A program made the position numbers and the translations under genes. 45,455 nt of DNA from Candidatus Peregrinibacteria bacterium (GTDB taxonomy: Bacteria > Patescibacteriota > Gracilibacteria > UM-FILTER-43-11). The stretch covers positions 1 through 45,455 of the forward strand of contig JAFGCT010000017.1 in the NCBI GenBank assembly GCA_016932505.1, read 5' to 3'. The notes under the pieces were generated by a model. The model was not told the DNA's origin. It was given only the letters and a program-made list of their open reading frames with translations, and searched no databases. This document shows, piece after piece, positions 15,700 through 23,728 of the stretch (position 1 is the first letter of the stretch; the number at the start of each line of letters is the position of its first letter).

Positions 15700-17592
15700 A
15701 TGAAAAAACTATTAAAATTTATAACTGTTTCTTGCTTGGCAGTCATTTTATTTAGTATATCCGTAAATTTCACATTAGGAGCCCCTAGTATTCCAGGTTC
15801 ATCGAAAAATGAAAGTGAACTAGAAAAATGCACTGAAGATTACAACGAGTATAATCACGAGAGCATAATAAATAGCAGAAAATGTATAATAGATTATGCC
15901 ATAAAAACAAAAGATTTCACAGTGTGTGAAAGAGAGTGGCCAGATAAAATAAATAAGTATCTAAAAAATTCCTGCATAGATCAATTTTCACTACGCTATA
16001 ATGATAAAGAATTATGTGAAAAATTTACTAAAGCCAGCGAAACTACTTCCATAGAAAATAAAAAATATATATGTTATGAACGTTTAAATACAGATGCAAT
16101 TAGTTTTGAAAAATGTGAAAATGAAATTGTTACAGAGGTGCAAAGTGAATGTGTCTTTTTCTTAGCTAGACTAAATAATGAGCCTGGACTGTGTTTTGCA
16201 ATAAAATCAGATGATGTAAGGAAGACTTGTTTGGAGCAATATACGCCGGAAATTTATAAACAAGAAAAAAGTACAGAGCAATTAAAACAATACTGTGATG
16301 GTGTTTGGCAATATGCTGATAGCAGCAGGGTAATTGGTGACAATTGTGTTACGGAAACGGCTCTACAATATAATAATCCTGAGTTTTGCAAAATCTCTAA
16401 CACTTATATTGGATTTGTTGGCCCATGTATCGAAAAAGTAGCCTCAAAAAACAATGATCCGTCAATGTGTAATGCGATTCCAGTTGAAACTAATGTGCAA
16501 GAAGGTTATAAAATGAGGTGTTTCACCCAAGTTGCTATTGATAATAATAATCCGGAGGCATGTCTCAGCATAGAAGAAGGAGAAAGAAGAGCTAGTTGCA
16601 TAGTGGATGTCGCAGAAAAGTATGAGAATGGTACTGCTTGTGATCTTATAGAAAGCGAAATATCAAAAAAAATATGTATTGCTAATGTCAGTGATGACGA
16701 AGTGGATGAAGTAAGCGAAACAAGTGAATCGTATAGCTCAGAAAAATCATATGACTGCGGTAGTTTAAACGTAAAAGATTGTCTAATAAGACTTGCTATG
16801 ACAAACGATGATCCGTCTTATTGTGATGAAATAGAAGATGAATTTGGTAATGCAAATTGCCTAAAAAGCGTAGCGGTAACCAGCAAAATCCCAGAAATAT
16901 GCTATGAACTAAAAAAGGAATCTGAAGCCAGTGAACAATTAAAAATGTTTAGAATAACACAAGAGGAATGTCTGAAAAACGCGGGCGTTGAGTATGGAAG
17001 TAAAAATACCAATCTAGCTATATTTATATTATTAGCAGTATTTATTATAAGCATTGGAATTCATATAATAATCTTTAATCGAAAAATTGGCATAATATTA
17101 GTACCGATTATTGGATTATTGACACTGGGTGCAGGAGAAATGATTGGAGACTATAAATTATTATATACAGTTGGCTTCTTTGCACACTTTTTTGAACTAA
17201 TAATTATCTTAAACCTATCAATGATAGGTGTGAATTTCTTATACAACAGCGTTAAACAAAGAGGCGTAAACACTCTAAGCTATTACATTTTATACATACT
17301 TGGTATACTTGTCCCCATCACCTTACCATTATTAAGGGCTTTTACCGACAGAGGTCCAGTTGGCAGTTTTTATATTAAAAGCCTAGGTATACCTATGGAA
17401 TTATTAAGTCATTTTGGTCATGTGGCAATTGCTGGAATACCCTTTCTATTCTGCATATACCTTTTAATAAAAATAAAAAGAAGAATGCCTCATAAAGAGG
17501 GGGTAAGTGCTATAAAGATAGCAATGGTTCTATTGTTACTAGGAGCACTATTCGATATAGCAGTATTATTTTCACCATTTTTGATAGTGTAA
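15700..17592 (+). CDS. Cassette 3: secreted Cys-repeat domain with multi-pass membrane tail
   Basis: I chose the ATG at 15700, which gives a clean signal peptide (MKKLLKFITVSCLAVILFSI); an upstream ATG at 15649 would add 17 polar residues. The product is 630 residues. About 30-450 is an extracytoplasmic region with many spaced cysteines in a recurring pattern, C-x2-x3-VA-x4-N-(D/N)P-x2-C (for example KVASKNNDPSMCNAI, VAIDNNNPEACLSI, LAMTNDDPSYCDEI). From about 455 to the end there are five or six membrane helices. No enzyme motif is seen. A surface receptor or adhesive repeat protein is possible, and the Cys pairs probably form disulphides. It fills the largest single-gene cassette. Confidence 0.7.
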   Translation: MKKLLKFITVSCLAVILFSISVNFTLGAPSIPGSSKNESELEKCTEDYNEYNHESIINSRKCIIDYAIKTKDFTVCEREWPDKINKYLKNSCIDQFSLRYNDKELCEKFTKASETTSIENKKYICYERLNTDAISFEKCENEIVTEVQSECVFFLARLNNEPGLCFAIKSDDVRKTCLEQYTPEIYKQEKSTEQLKQYCDGVWQYADSSRVIGDNCVTETALQYNNPEFCKISNTYIGFVGPCIEKVASKNNDPSMCNAIPVETNVQEGYKMRCFTQVAIDNNNPEACLSIEEGERRASCIVDVAEKYENGTACDLIESEISKKICIANVSDDEVDEVSETSESYSSEKSYDCGSLNVKDCLIRLAMTNDDPSYCDEIEDEFGNANCLKSVAVTSKIPEICYELKKESEASEQLKMFRITQEECLKNAGVEYGSKNTNLAIFILLAVFIISIGIHIIIFNRKIGIILVPIIGLLTLGAGEMIGDYKLLYTVGFFAHFFELIIILNLSMIGVNFLYNSVKQRGVNTLSYYILYILGILVPITLPLLRAFTDRGPVGSFYIKSLGIPMELLSHFGHVAIAGIPFLFCIYLLIKIKRRMPHKEGVSAIKIAMVLLLLGALFDIAVLFSPFLIV

Positions 17593-17644
17593 TATTGCAT
17601 CAATGAGTCTAATTGAGAACTAATAAAAAATTCACGACACAGTC

Positions 17645-17769
17645 CGCCAACAGCGGTATATAAAACTTCGCTAACGTTTGCTCACGCAAATATTGTACTA
17701 TTGTACTACGTCCAAATTTACCTTCCGCGATGCTTCAGGTAAACTAAACATATACCGCAAACGTTGTAC
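17645..17769 (+). repeat. attC-like site 3 (end of cassette 3)
   Basis: CGCCAAC (17645-17651) is followed by one base and GCGGTATAT (17653-17661), which pairs exactly with ATATACCGC (17750-17758). AAAC and the core GTTGTAC (17763-17769) follow. An inner pair TTTACC/GGTAAA lies at 17718-17742. An internal reversed core, CTAACGTTTGC (17671-17681), is also present. Flank 17628-17639 is exactly complementary to 15614-15625 at the start of cassette 3. Confidence 0.82.
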
Positions 17770-17845
17770 AAAATGACCTTCCTTATATACTTAAAAACTG
17801 ATATGGTTTGAATCAAGCATAGCTATAATATAAACTCAAAAAATT

Positions 17846-18229
17846 GTGAATACTCAAGAAAAAATAACGAAAGAATACATTCTTAAAAAATATAATGTTT
17901 GGAAACTTCCAATTATTATATCTATTATTGGAATGAGTATAACATTCCTCAGTTTATGGTTTGATTTAGTCTGGATATATTTAGTTACGAACTTTCCTAT
18001 AATAATATTTGCAAACTCACTAACTAGTGGTTGCTACAATTTTGCTGAAGATTGCATGAGTAAAATACCTATTCTTGTTCTTTTGTCAGGTGTACTCTAT
18101 TTTTTTATTGGCATACTAATCAAAAAGATAGCAAAGAAACGTTGGGAATTTGTAGGCATCGTTCTTTTTATACTTTTAATTCTAATCGTATTAGGAGGTT
18201 TACTTATTTGGGGATTAAGTGCTTTGTAA
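17846..18229 (+). CDS. Cassette 4: small multi-pass membrane protein
   Basis: The 127-residue product begins with GTG and has about four hydrophobic segments (roughly 20-42, 43-60, 72-93 and 99-123). A Cys pair in GCYNFAEDCMSK sits in the loop between segments two and three, likely outside the cell. I recognise no family. The gene is alone in its cassette, between attC-like sites 3 and 4. Confidence 0.6.
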   Translation: MNTQEKITKEYILKKYNVWKLPIIISIIGMSITFLSLWFDLVWIYLVTNFPIIIFANSLTSGCYNFAEDCMSKIPILVLLSGVLYFFIGILIKKIAKKRWEFVGIVLFILLILIVLGGLLIWGLSAL

Positions 18230-18263
18230 AACTGATTCAAGAAAAAAAGAAGGAGATTACTAC

Positions 18264-18456
18264 GTACAACAGGCGCTATAAAGCTTACTGATTGTATTGT
18301 TCTAACGAACAATTATGATACAAACGTTCGACCTAAATGCTTCAGAGGTGAGGACAATTATACCAGCCATTCCGCCCAAATTGACGCAAATCTGCCGTTG
18401 CTCCGCAATCATTTTGGCAGATTTGCACAACTTCATATAAAACCCAAACGTTAGAG
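18264..18456 (+). repeat. attC-like site 4, composite (end of cassette 4)
   Basis: The left box GTACAAC (18264-18270) is the exact reverse complement of the core GTTGTAC that opens cassette 4 at 17763. The right end is AAAC plus GTTAGAG (18450-18456). Inside, GAGGACAATTATACC (18350-18364) is shared with sites 1 and 2, and GCAAATCTGCC (about 18391) pairs exactly with GGCAGATTTGC (about 18416) over 11 bases. The site is longer than the others (193 bases). It contains a second core-like AAACGTTCGAC near 18322-18332 and a small hairpin at about 18299-18316, so two sites may be fused. Confidence 0.65.
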
Positions 18457-18497
18457 GACATTTTCTTTAAAATTATTTATTTTCTATACATTTTTAT

Positions 18498-19337
18498 ATG
18501 GATGAAAAAGAACATTTTGAACGATTAAATCAATATTATAAAAAATCCGAGATAGGATACGATTTTGCATTATGGGGATCAAAACATTTTGGATTCTATC
18601 CGAATAATAAAAAAATCTCTGAAAAAGAAGCACAAATTTTGATGCAAGAATTAGTTGCTAAAAAACTTAAATTAACTTCAAAAGATTTAGTTTTAGATGC
18701 CGGTTGCGGTCAGGGAGTTGTTTCTACTTTTTTAGCAAAAAATTATGGATGCAAAATCAAAGGAATAACAGTAGTTCCTTTTGAAGTTAAAAAAGCAAAT
18801 CTCCTTGCTGAAAAATTAAAAGTAAGTGATAAAGTCAATTATTCAATAATGGATTATAGTAAAACCAAATTTAAAAACAATCATTTTGACAGTATATATA
18901 CAACCGAGACTTTATCACATACAACAGATATAAAAAAAACACTAAAAGAATTTTTCAGAATTTTAAAGAAAGGTGGAAAAGTTGCTTTTTTTGAATATAC
19001 CCTTGCAGAAGATATGGATTTTTCAAAATCAGAAATGAAAATCTTGGAAAAAGTCGCAAAAGGCTCTGCAATGGATAGATTAAAGGATTTCAGGCATGAT
19101 AAATTTCAAAATGTTCTTTCAGAAGCAGGTTTTACAAACATTAAAGTTGAAAATATTAGCGAAAATGTTGTACCTTCCCTTGCAAGATTAAGAAAATTTG
19201 CATTAATTCCATATTACTTTTTTGTAAAACCCTTTGGTTTACAAGAAAAATTTCCAAATGCTTCAGCAGCTGTTGAATTATATAATATGGCTAGAAAAGG
19301 TTTAATTCGTTATAATATATTTACAGCAATAAAATAA
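18498..19337 (+). CDS. Cassette 5: SAM-dependent methyltransferase
   Basis: The 279-residue class I methyltransferase has motif I VLDAGCGQGVVSTFLAKNYG (about 65-84), the post-motif GITVVPFEVKKA, the DSIYTTETLSHTTDIKKTLKEFFRILKKGGKVAFFEY block typical of UbiE/cyclopropane-synthase/sterol C24-type enzymes, and a conserved N-terminal YDFALWGSKHFGFY resembling small-molecule C/N-methyltransferases. The substrate is not predictable. It is the only clearly enzymatic cargo in the cassette array. Confidence 0.82.
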   Translation: MDEKEHFERLNQYYKKSEIGYDFALWGSKHFGFYPNNKKISEKEAQILMQELVAKKLKLTSKDLVLDAGCGQGVVSTFLAKNYGCKIKGITVVPFEVKKANLLAEKLKVSDKVNYSIMDYSKTKFKNNHFDSIYTTETLSHTTDIKKTLKEFFRILKKGGKVAFFEYTLAEDMDFSKSEMKILEKVAKGSAMDRLKDFRHDKFQNVLSEAGFTNIKVENISENVVPSLARLRKFALIPYYFFVKPFGLQEKFPNASAAVELYNMARKGLIRYNIFTAIK

Positions 19338-19365
19338 GAAAATAAGCCTTTTTTAGATTGAGAAA

Positions 19366-19398
19366 AAATTCACGACACGATCCGTCAGCAAGGTATAT
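19366..19398 (+). repeat. Half attC-like site 5 (left half only)
   Basis: AAATTCACGACA (19366-19377), CGTCAGC (19383-19389), one base and AGGTATAT (19391-19398) align with the left half of site 3 (17628-17661). No clear right half with AAACGTT follows before the next gene, so this looks like a decayed or truncated site. The remaining 19399-19546 is AT-rich and shows no gene. Confidence 0.6.
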
Positions 19399-19546
19399 AT
19401 GTCACCGTAAAAACTGAAATGCCACGAGCTTTATTTTTTAATAAAGAAAATTAATACAGCAATACCTTAAACAATATATTGTTTTTAATTTTTAGTTTTT
19501 TAGAGTAAAATTATTGCATTAAATATTAAATATTAAATTTAAAATT

Positions 19547-20068
19547 ATGAAAAAAATATTACTTATTTTACCAGCTGTTTTATTACTCACCGCTTGCGGA
19601 GGAGAAAGTGTGTCAGATAACGATAGTTTTAAAATGGAAACAAAAGAATGCTATTCACAATGTGAAGAGTGGGGTGGCGGTGCAGAAAATGTATCTATGT
19701 GCAAAAAGAACTGTGACGCATCTAATGATGAGAATTCTGTCTGGAATGATGATGAAGACAAATATAATACAGAAGAGACTGTGGGTTCATGGCCAAATGA
19801 TATGCCAACTGAAATACCTAAATTCACCCTTGGAAAAATGACTGGAAATGAAAGTGGAATGGGAAGCTGGTTTGCAGATTTTGAAAATACACCAGATAGC
19901 ACATTGGAAGACTACAAAGTAGCATTAGAAGATGCAGGATGGTCTGCTTCAATCATGTCTATCACCAATACTCTAAGTGGAACACTAGAGGGGAAATATA
20001 CCATTCAAGTGATGCGTGACCCTGATTACAAAAATGTTCAAATCATGGTACGAAAAGTACAAAAATAA
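19547..20068 (+). CDS. Lipoprotein A with twin Cx3C motif
   Basis: The 173-residue product has a lipoprotein signal with lipobox LLTAC (Cys17), then CYSQCEEW...CKKNC, a pair of C-x3-C motifs. The C-terminal half (about 80-170) is a compact domain with FENTPDSTLEDYKVALEDAGW and YTIQVMRDPDYKNVQIMV. It should be anchored on the outer face of the membrane. It is the first of three neighbouring lipoproteins with the same Cys layout and starts with the same MKKILLILP-type signal, suggesting duplication. Function unknown. Confidence 0.75.
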   Translation: MKKILLILPAVLLLTACGGESVSDNDSFKMETKECYSQCEEWGGGAENVSMCKKNCDASNDENSVWNDDEDKYNTEETVGSWPNDMPTEIPKFTLGKMTGNESGMGSWFADFENTPDSTLEDYKVALEDAGWSASIMSITNTLSGTLEGKYTIQVMRDPDYKNVQIMVRKVQK

Positions 20069-20095
20069 TTCTTAAAATTTTTTATCAACTCAATT

Positions 20096-20563
20096 ATGAA
20101 AAAATTATTATTTATTTTGCCGACATTATTACTACTTTCTGCCTGTAGTGGAGAAATGAAATCTGAACCGGAAAATACCAACAATAATGAAGCAACTCAA
20201 GAAGAAACAATCAATACAAATAATGAAACATCTTCTCAAGAAAAAATAAATGAAAATGAAGAAGCCACCTCAACGGAGGTACAAGATTCTGAATCTCAGG
20301 AAGAAGCAACCGAAGAATTCTCAGAAAAAAACAACAAAAGAGAATATGATTGTCATGTTCCTTGTGGCAAAGCAGAGACAGATACAGATGGAGTAATTTC
20401 TGAAAAAGAATGCTTAGCGATTTGCCATTCAGGAGTGGAAACCTGTGAAAATAAAATAGAAATAGGGGAAATGGAAGAAAGTCTTTTTGATTTATGCTGC
20501 ACAGGAGAGCTAATAAAAGAAATTAAAAACCGTTACCCTGATCTAAATTTAGATCCTAAATAA
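20096..20563 (+). CDS. Lipoprotein B with twin Cx3C motif
   Basis: The 155-residue product has lipobox LLSAC (Cys17), then a low-complexity Asn/Glu/Thr-rich spacer (about 22-80), then CHVPCGK...CLAIC and a further CENK...CC segment. The spacer probably extends the Cys domain away from the membrane. The gene is 27 bases behind lipoprotein A and 24 ahead of lipoprotein C, so it shares their transcript. No family is recognised. Confidence 0.72.
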   Translation: MKKLLFILPTLLLLSACSGEMKSEPENTNNNEATQEETINTNNETSSQEKINENEEATSTEVQDSESQEEATEEFSEKNNKREYDCHVPCGKAETDTDGVISEKECLAICHSGVETCENKIEIGEMEESLFDLCCTGELIKEIKNRYPDLNLDPK

Positions 20564-20587
20564 TTTATTAACCTTTAAAATAACGAT

Positions 20588-20998
20588 ATGAAAAAAATAC
20601 TACTTAGTTTAATGCTACCTGCTTTTATTTGCACCTTAACTGGATGTGGAACTCCTAAAGACGACATTGCGCTTTGTAAAGAAAAATGTGAGCAAGCAAT
20701 GAGTAATGATCAAAAACAGTTTTGTCTTTCTGCCTGTGAAACCGCAAAAGAATTCTCTGAAAAAATGAAAGAAGTACCTGTGAACGATGTTGTAAACGAT
20801 TTTAATGACAACATTTATGGCAACATGAATGAAGCTCAAAAGTTAAAAATGGAAGCGATGCAAGAAGCCGGTCAAATTCCAGCTGACCTAAATAAAATTC
20901 CTACACCACCTAGCAACCCAGAAGACTGGGAGCCAAATGACGATGGATTTGGTGATGAAGGAGAAGGAACAGAATGTGCAGGCGCTTTTTGTGACTAA
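20588..20998 (+). CDS. Lipoprotein C with twin Cx3C motif
   Basis: The 136-residue product has lipobox LTGC (Cys20), followed closely by CKEKCEQAMSNDQKQFCLSAC, a C-x3-C pair separated by a helix-length spacer like the helical hairpins of CHCH-type proteins. The C-terminal third is Pro/Asp/Glu-rich and ends with a Cys pair (ECAGAFCD). It is third in the lipoprotein run. Function unknown. Confidence 0.72.
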   Translation: MKKILLSLMLPAFICTLTGCGTPKDDIALCKEKCEQAMSNDQKQFCLSACETAKEFSEKMKEVPVNDVVNDFNDNIYGNMNEAQKLKMEAMQEAGQIPADLNKIPTPPSNPEDWEPNDDGFGDEGEGTECAGAFCD

Positions 20999-21021
20999 AC
21001 TTATTTTTTAATCAAAATAAA

Positions 21022-21687
21022 ATGGGAAACAATTCTTTTGGAATTGATTTTAGTGCCTTTGGCAATGCTATGAAAGATTTACAAAATGCTTATTCAGACG
21101 GCTTAGGAGCAATGAATCAAGCAGGTGAAGAAGTGGCAGAAAATATGGTTCCCAGTCATAAAATTATAATTGACTGTAAACTTTCGGCAAATGTGGAAAG
21201 TCATCCCTATAAAGTGGATGCTCATTTGGAATTTGAAGCCGATCTGGACTCTATTTTAAATGCGGAAAGCGGAGACATTGGAGCGTTGTTAAGTGGTTTA
21301 AATGTAGGGCTCAGTGATGAAGAACAGGAGCAAGTAGCCGAGCAGCTCGGTAAACCTCGCTGCATTGCCGTCCTTAAAGACTCAACGATTAATTCACTAG
21401 AACTACATAGTAATGAAGGAAAAATAAAAGAAGGCATCAACAAAAAAGCGACCATGCTCATTAGCCTAGAGGGTGAAAAAATAAGTTTTTCTTTTGAAAG
21501 TGCTTTTGCTTTACCAAAATTACAAGCTGTAAAAACTATTTATTCCGCAATACCTTCCCAGGAAGAGATGCAGAAAAACATCGTAATAAATAAAAAAAAT
21601 TTAGACAAAAAGATTCATTTTAATTGGACAGAAAAAAATAAGGATAATTTAAAAATAGAGGGAACATTGATTATAAAAAAAATCTAA
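21022..21687 (+). CDS. Unknown protein downstream of the lipoproteins
   Basis: The 221-residue product has no signal peptide or membrane segment. It has a helical N-terminus (about 1-40), then a likely beta-rich domain with HKIIIDCKLSANVESHPYKVDAHLEFEADLDS, and a C-terminal NKKNLDKKIHFNWTEKNKDNLKIEGTLIIKK. I recognise no family. It lies 23 bases after lipoprotein C and just before the last attC-like site, so it closes the four-gene cassette. Confidence 0.65.
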   Translation: MGNNSFGIDFSAFGNAMKDLQNAYSDGLGAMNQAGEEVAENMVPSHKIIIDCKLSANVESHPYKVDAHLEFEADLDSILNAESGDIGALLSGLNVGLSDEEQEQVAEQLGKPRCIAVLKDSTINSLELHSNEGKIKEGINKKATMLISLEGEKISFSFESAFALPKLQAVKTIYSAIPSQEEMQKNIVINKKNLDKKIHFNWTEKNKDNLKIEGTLIIKKI

Positions 21688-21715
21688 ACTACATTTTTTA
21701 TAGCAAAGTAGTTTA
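21685..21715. terminator. Hairpin after the last cassette gene
   Basis: TAAACTAC (21685-21692) pairs with GTAGTTTA (21708-21715), enclosing a T-rich loop. It follows the stop of the last cassette gene directly. There is no T run after it, so termination is possible but unproven. Confidence 0.45.
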
Positions 21716-21716
21716 G

Positions 21717-21791
21717 GTATAACTTGCGTTAGAACAAATTTAGAGGAATATTATACAAACAACAAATTTCTTATAGTCGCGAACGTTATAA
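21717..21791 (+). repeat. attC-like site 6 (end of array)
   Basis: GTATAAC (21717-21723) and the core GTTATAA (21785-21791) are complementary at 6 of 7 bases. The arms GCG-TTAG-AACAAATTT and AAATTTCTTATAGTCGC pair imperfectly. GAGGAATATTATAC (21743-21756) resembles the shared internal word of sites 1, 2 and 4. At 75 bases it is the shortest site. It marks the likely right end of the array, 45 bases from the opposing ABC-F gene. Confidence 0.55.
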
Positions 21792-21835
21792 ATCGAATCC
21801 CTAACTTGGAAAAAAGGAAACTTATCAAAAAACCA

Positions 21836-23611
21836 TTATTCAATTTCCTCCATTTTCTGCTCCATTTCAACATATTTTGAATCAATTTTATCTTGAATGT
21901 CTTTCAATAAGATTCCGTGTTCTTTAATAGCCTGAACATCCTTTTTTAAGCAGACATCCTTCAAAGACTCTGAAAGCTTCACCTTTTCCTTTTCCAGTTT
22001 ATCAATATCTTTTTCCAAACTTTCCACCTGGTTTTTTAATAGCCTCTGTTGTTTTCGATGCTCCTTTTCATCCAGATACTGCTTTTTATTATCAGAATCT
22101 CCTTTTGAGGCTTTAAAAGCGGACTCATCTTCTTCTGACCAGCCATCTTTTGATAAAAACTTATCATAACCGTATTCCAGAACACGAATTTCATTATTAT
22201 CAAAAAGAACAAGCCTCGTGGCCAATCTGGAAAGCATAGCTTCGTTATGAGTAACAAAGATTACAGTGCCTTGATATTTTTCAATCGCCTCAGAAAGTGC
22301 CTGAACTGATTCCATATCCAAATGGTTAGTAGGTTCATCAAGCATAAGAAGCTGAGAAGGAGAAAGAAGTGTCTTTCCTAAACAAACTCTGCTTTTTTCA
22401 CCACCAGAGATAGTGCTAATACGTTTTTTTATATCATCACCACGAAACAACAAAGCACCACAGAGATTACGAACTTCTTGTTCAGGAATACCCGGTACAC
22501 AATTTAATTCCTCTATAATACTTTTTTCTGGTCTTAAAGCTTTTATTGAATCTACCCCAAAATAGCCTACCGCCAAAGTCGGAGGCATACGTACTTTTCC
22601 GCTATCAGGCTCCAGCGTTTGATGTAATAATCTCAATAGGGTCGATTTCCCTTTTCCATTCCGCCCGATTATTGCAATACGATCGCCAGGAAACGTGGTA
22701 AGAGAGAAATTTTTAATAAGAGTAGCATCCTTAGAATAACCAAAACTAACATCTGTTGCCTGAACAACTGAATCACTTTTACAAGGAATTGACCTAAATT
22801 GAAATTTAATTGTAGGGATATTATCCAATTTTTCCTTCACTTCTTGTTTTGCTAAAGACTTAATACGCGACTGCACCAAACCGGCACTTCTTGCGCCTGC
22901 TCGAAACTTTCGTATAAATTCGTCTTCTTTTTCACGCTTTTTTTCCTGATTTTGCCGTGTTTTCTCATAAATCTCTTCATCTTTCTTTATATGTTCAAGA
23001 AGTTTAATTGGACCACCTCGCATTTTGCGCATTTGACCACGATGGATTGCAACTGTATGAGTTACTACCAAATCCATAAAATGCTGATCATGTGTAACCA
23101 AAATAAAAGCCCCCTTCCAGGATTTCAAAAAACGCTCAAGCCAACGAAGAGAGAGAATGTCGAGATAATTCGTAGGCTCATCTAAAAGCAAAAGATCTGA
23201 TTCTAATACCAAAGCCTCAGCCAGTCGAATTCTAACCTGAAAACCACTTGAAAATTCCAAAGGGGATCTATCAAAATCAGCCTCAGAAAAACCCAACCCC
23301 ATCAAAATAGATTTGGCCTTCCAATCTTCATTAAAAGAATTTTTTGGTAAAGCTGAACAAACCTGAGCTAGAATAGTTTTTTCCTGAAACTTTAAATGTT
23401 GTTCAAGCGATCTGATTGTATAGCCTTTTGGAATTTCAATTTTTCCTTCTTGTGGGGATTCGTCTCCAAGTAGGATTTTTAAAAAAGTGCTTTTTCCTGA
23501 GCCATTCCTTCCAACAAGACCAATTTTTTCTTTATATCCAATATTCAAATCTACGTCTTTGAAAAGAACTTGATTGCCATAATATTTGGTGAGCCCGAGA
23601 ATTGTCAGCAT
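21836..23611 (-). CDS. ABC-F family ATPase
   Basis: The 591-residue protein has two ATPase domains and no membrane segment. Domain 1 has GLVGRNGSGKST, the signature FSSGFQVRIRLAEAL and LLLLDEPTNYLD. A charged linker (about 210-265) follows. Domain 2 has AIIGRNGKGKST, ISGGEKSRVCLGKTLL and LLMLDEPTNHLD. The last 80 residues form a Glu/Lys-rich coiled coil. ABC-F proteins act on the ribosome, either helping stalled translation (EttA/Uup type) or protecting it from antibiotics. The neighbouring divergent MarR regulator hints at inducible expression, but a resistance role is only an inference. Confidence 0.9.
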   Translation of the reverse strand: MLTILGLTKYYGNQVLFKDVDLNIGYKEKIGLVGRNGSGKSTFLKILLGDESPQEGKIEIPKGYTIRSLEQHLKFQEKTILAQVCSALPKNSFNEDWKAKSILMGLGFSEADFDRSPLEFSSGFQVRIRLAEALVLESDLLLLDEPTNYLDILSLRWLERFLKSWKGAFILVTHDQHFMDLVVTHTVAIHRGQMRKMRGGPIKLLEHIKKDEEIYEKTRQNQEKKREKEDEFIRKFRAGARSAGLVQSRIKSLAKQEVKEKLDNIPTIKFQFRSIPCKSDSVVQATDVSFGYSKDATLIKNFSLTTFPGDRIAIIGRNGKGKSTLLRLLHQTLEPDSGKVRMPPTLAVGYFGVDSIKALRPEKSIIEELNCVPGIPEQEVRNLCGALLFRGDDIKKRISTISGGEKSRVCLGKTLLSPSQLLMLDEPTNHLDMESVQALSEAIEKYQGTVIFVTHNEAMLSRLATRLVLFDNNEIRVLEYGYDKFLSKDGWSEEDESAFKASKGDSDNKKQYLDEKEHRKQQRLLKNQVESLEKDIDKLEKEKVKLSESLKDVCLKKDVQAIKEHGILLKDIQDKIDSKYVEMEQKMEEIE

Positions 23612-23685
23612 AAAAAATTATATAAATTGCAGTTAACAGAATATCATTGCTTTTGATTGCAGTACATACAGCTTCAAATTTCATT

Positions 23686-23714
23686 TTGACAATTTAATTT
23701 ATTTTATATATACT
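23686..23714 (+). promoter_or_regulatory. Near-consensus promoter of the MarR gene
   Basis: TTGACA (23686-23691) and TATACT (23709-23714) are 17 bases apart. The start is expected near 23721, about 25 bases ahead of the MarR ATG. The -10 box runs into the palindrome at 23711. Confidence 0.85.
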
Positions 23715-23728
23715 TGATATATCAAGTA
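23711..23728. promoter_or_regulatory. Perfect 18-bp palindrome, likely MarR operator
   Basis: TACTTGATATATCAAGTA reads the same on both strands. It overlaps the -10 box and expected start point of the MarR gene and lies between the divergent MarR and ABC-F genes. Size and placement fit a MarR dimer site that represses its own promoter. Confidence 0.82.

Larger units (their letters stand above)
13553..21791 (+). mobile_element. Integron-like cassette array (attI-like site plus six cassettes)
   Basis: A divergent recombinase gene, an attI-like site (core GTTAGAA at 13643) and nine same-strand genes form the array. The genes are divided by attC-like inverted repeats ending near 14637, 15609, 17769, 18456 and 21791, with a half site near 19366-19398. 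Each site starts with a YAAC-type box followed by one base and an L arm, and ends with the matching L arm, AAAC and a GTT core. Cassette ends match each other as inverted repeats. The cassettes carry 1, 1, 1, 1, 1 and 4 genes. Activity has not been shown, and the enzyme is not a classical IntI. Confidence 0.75.
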
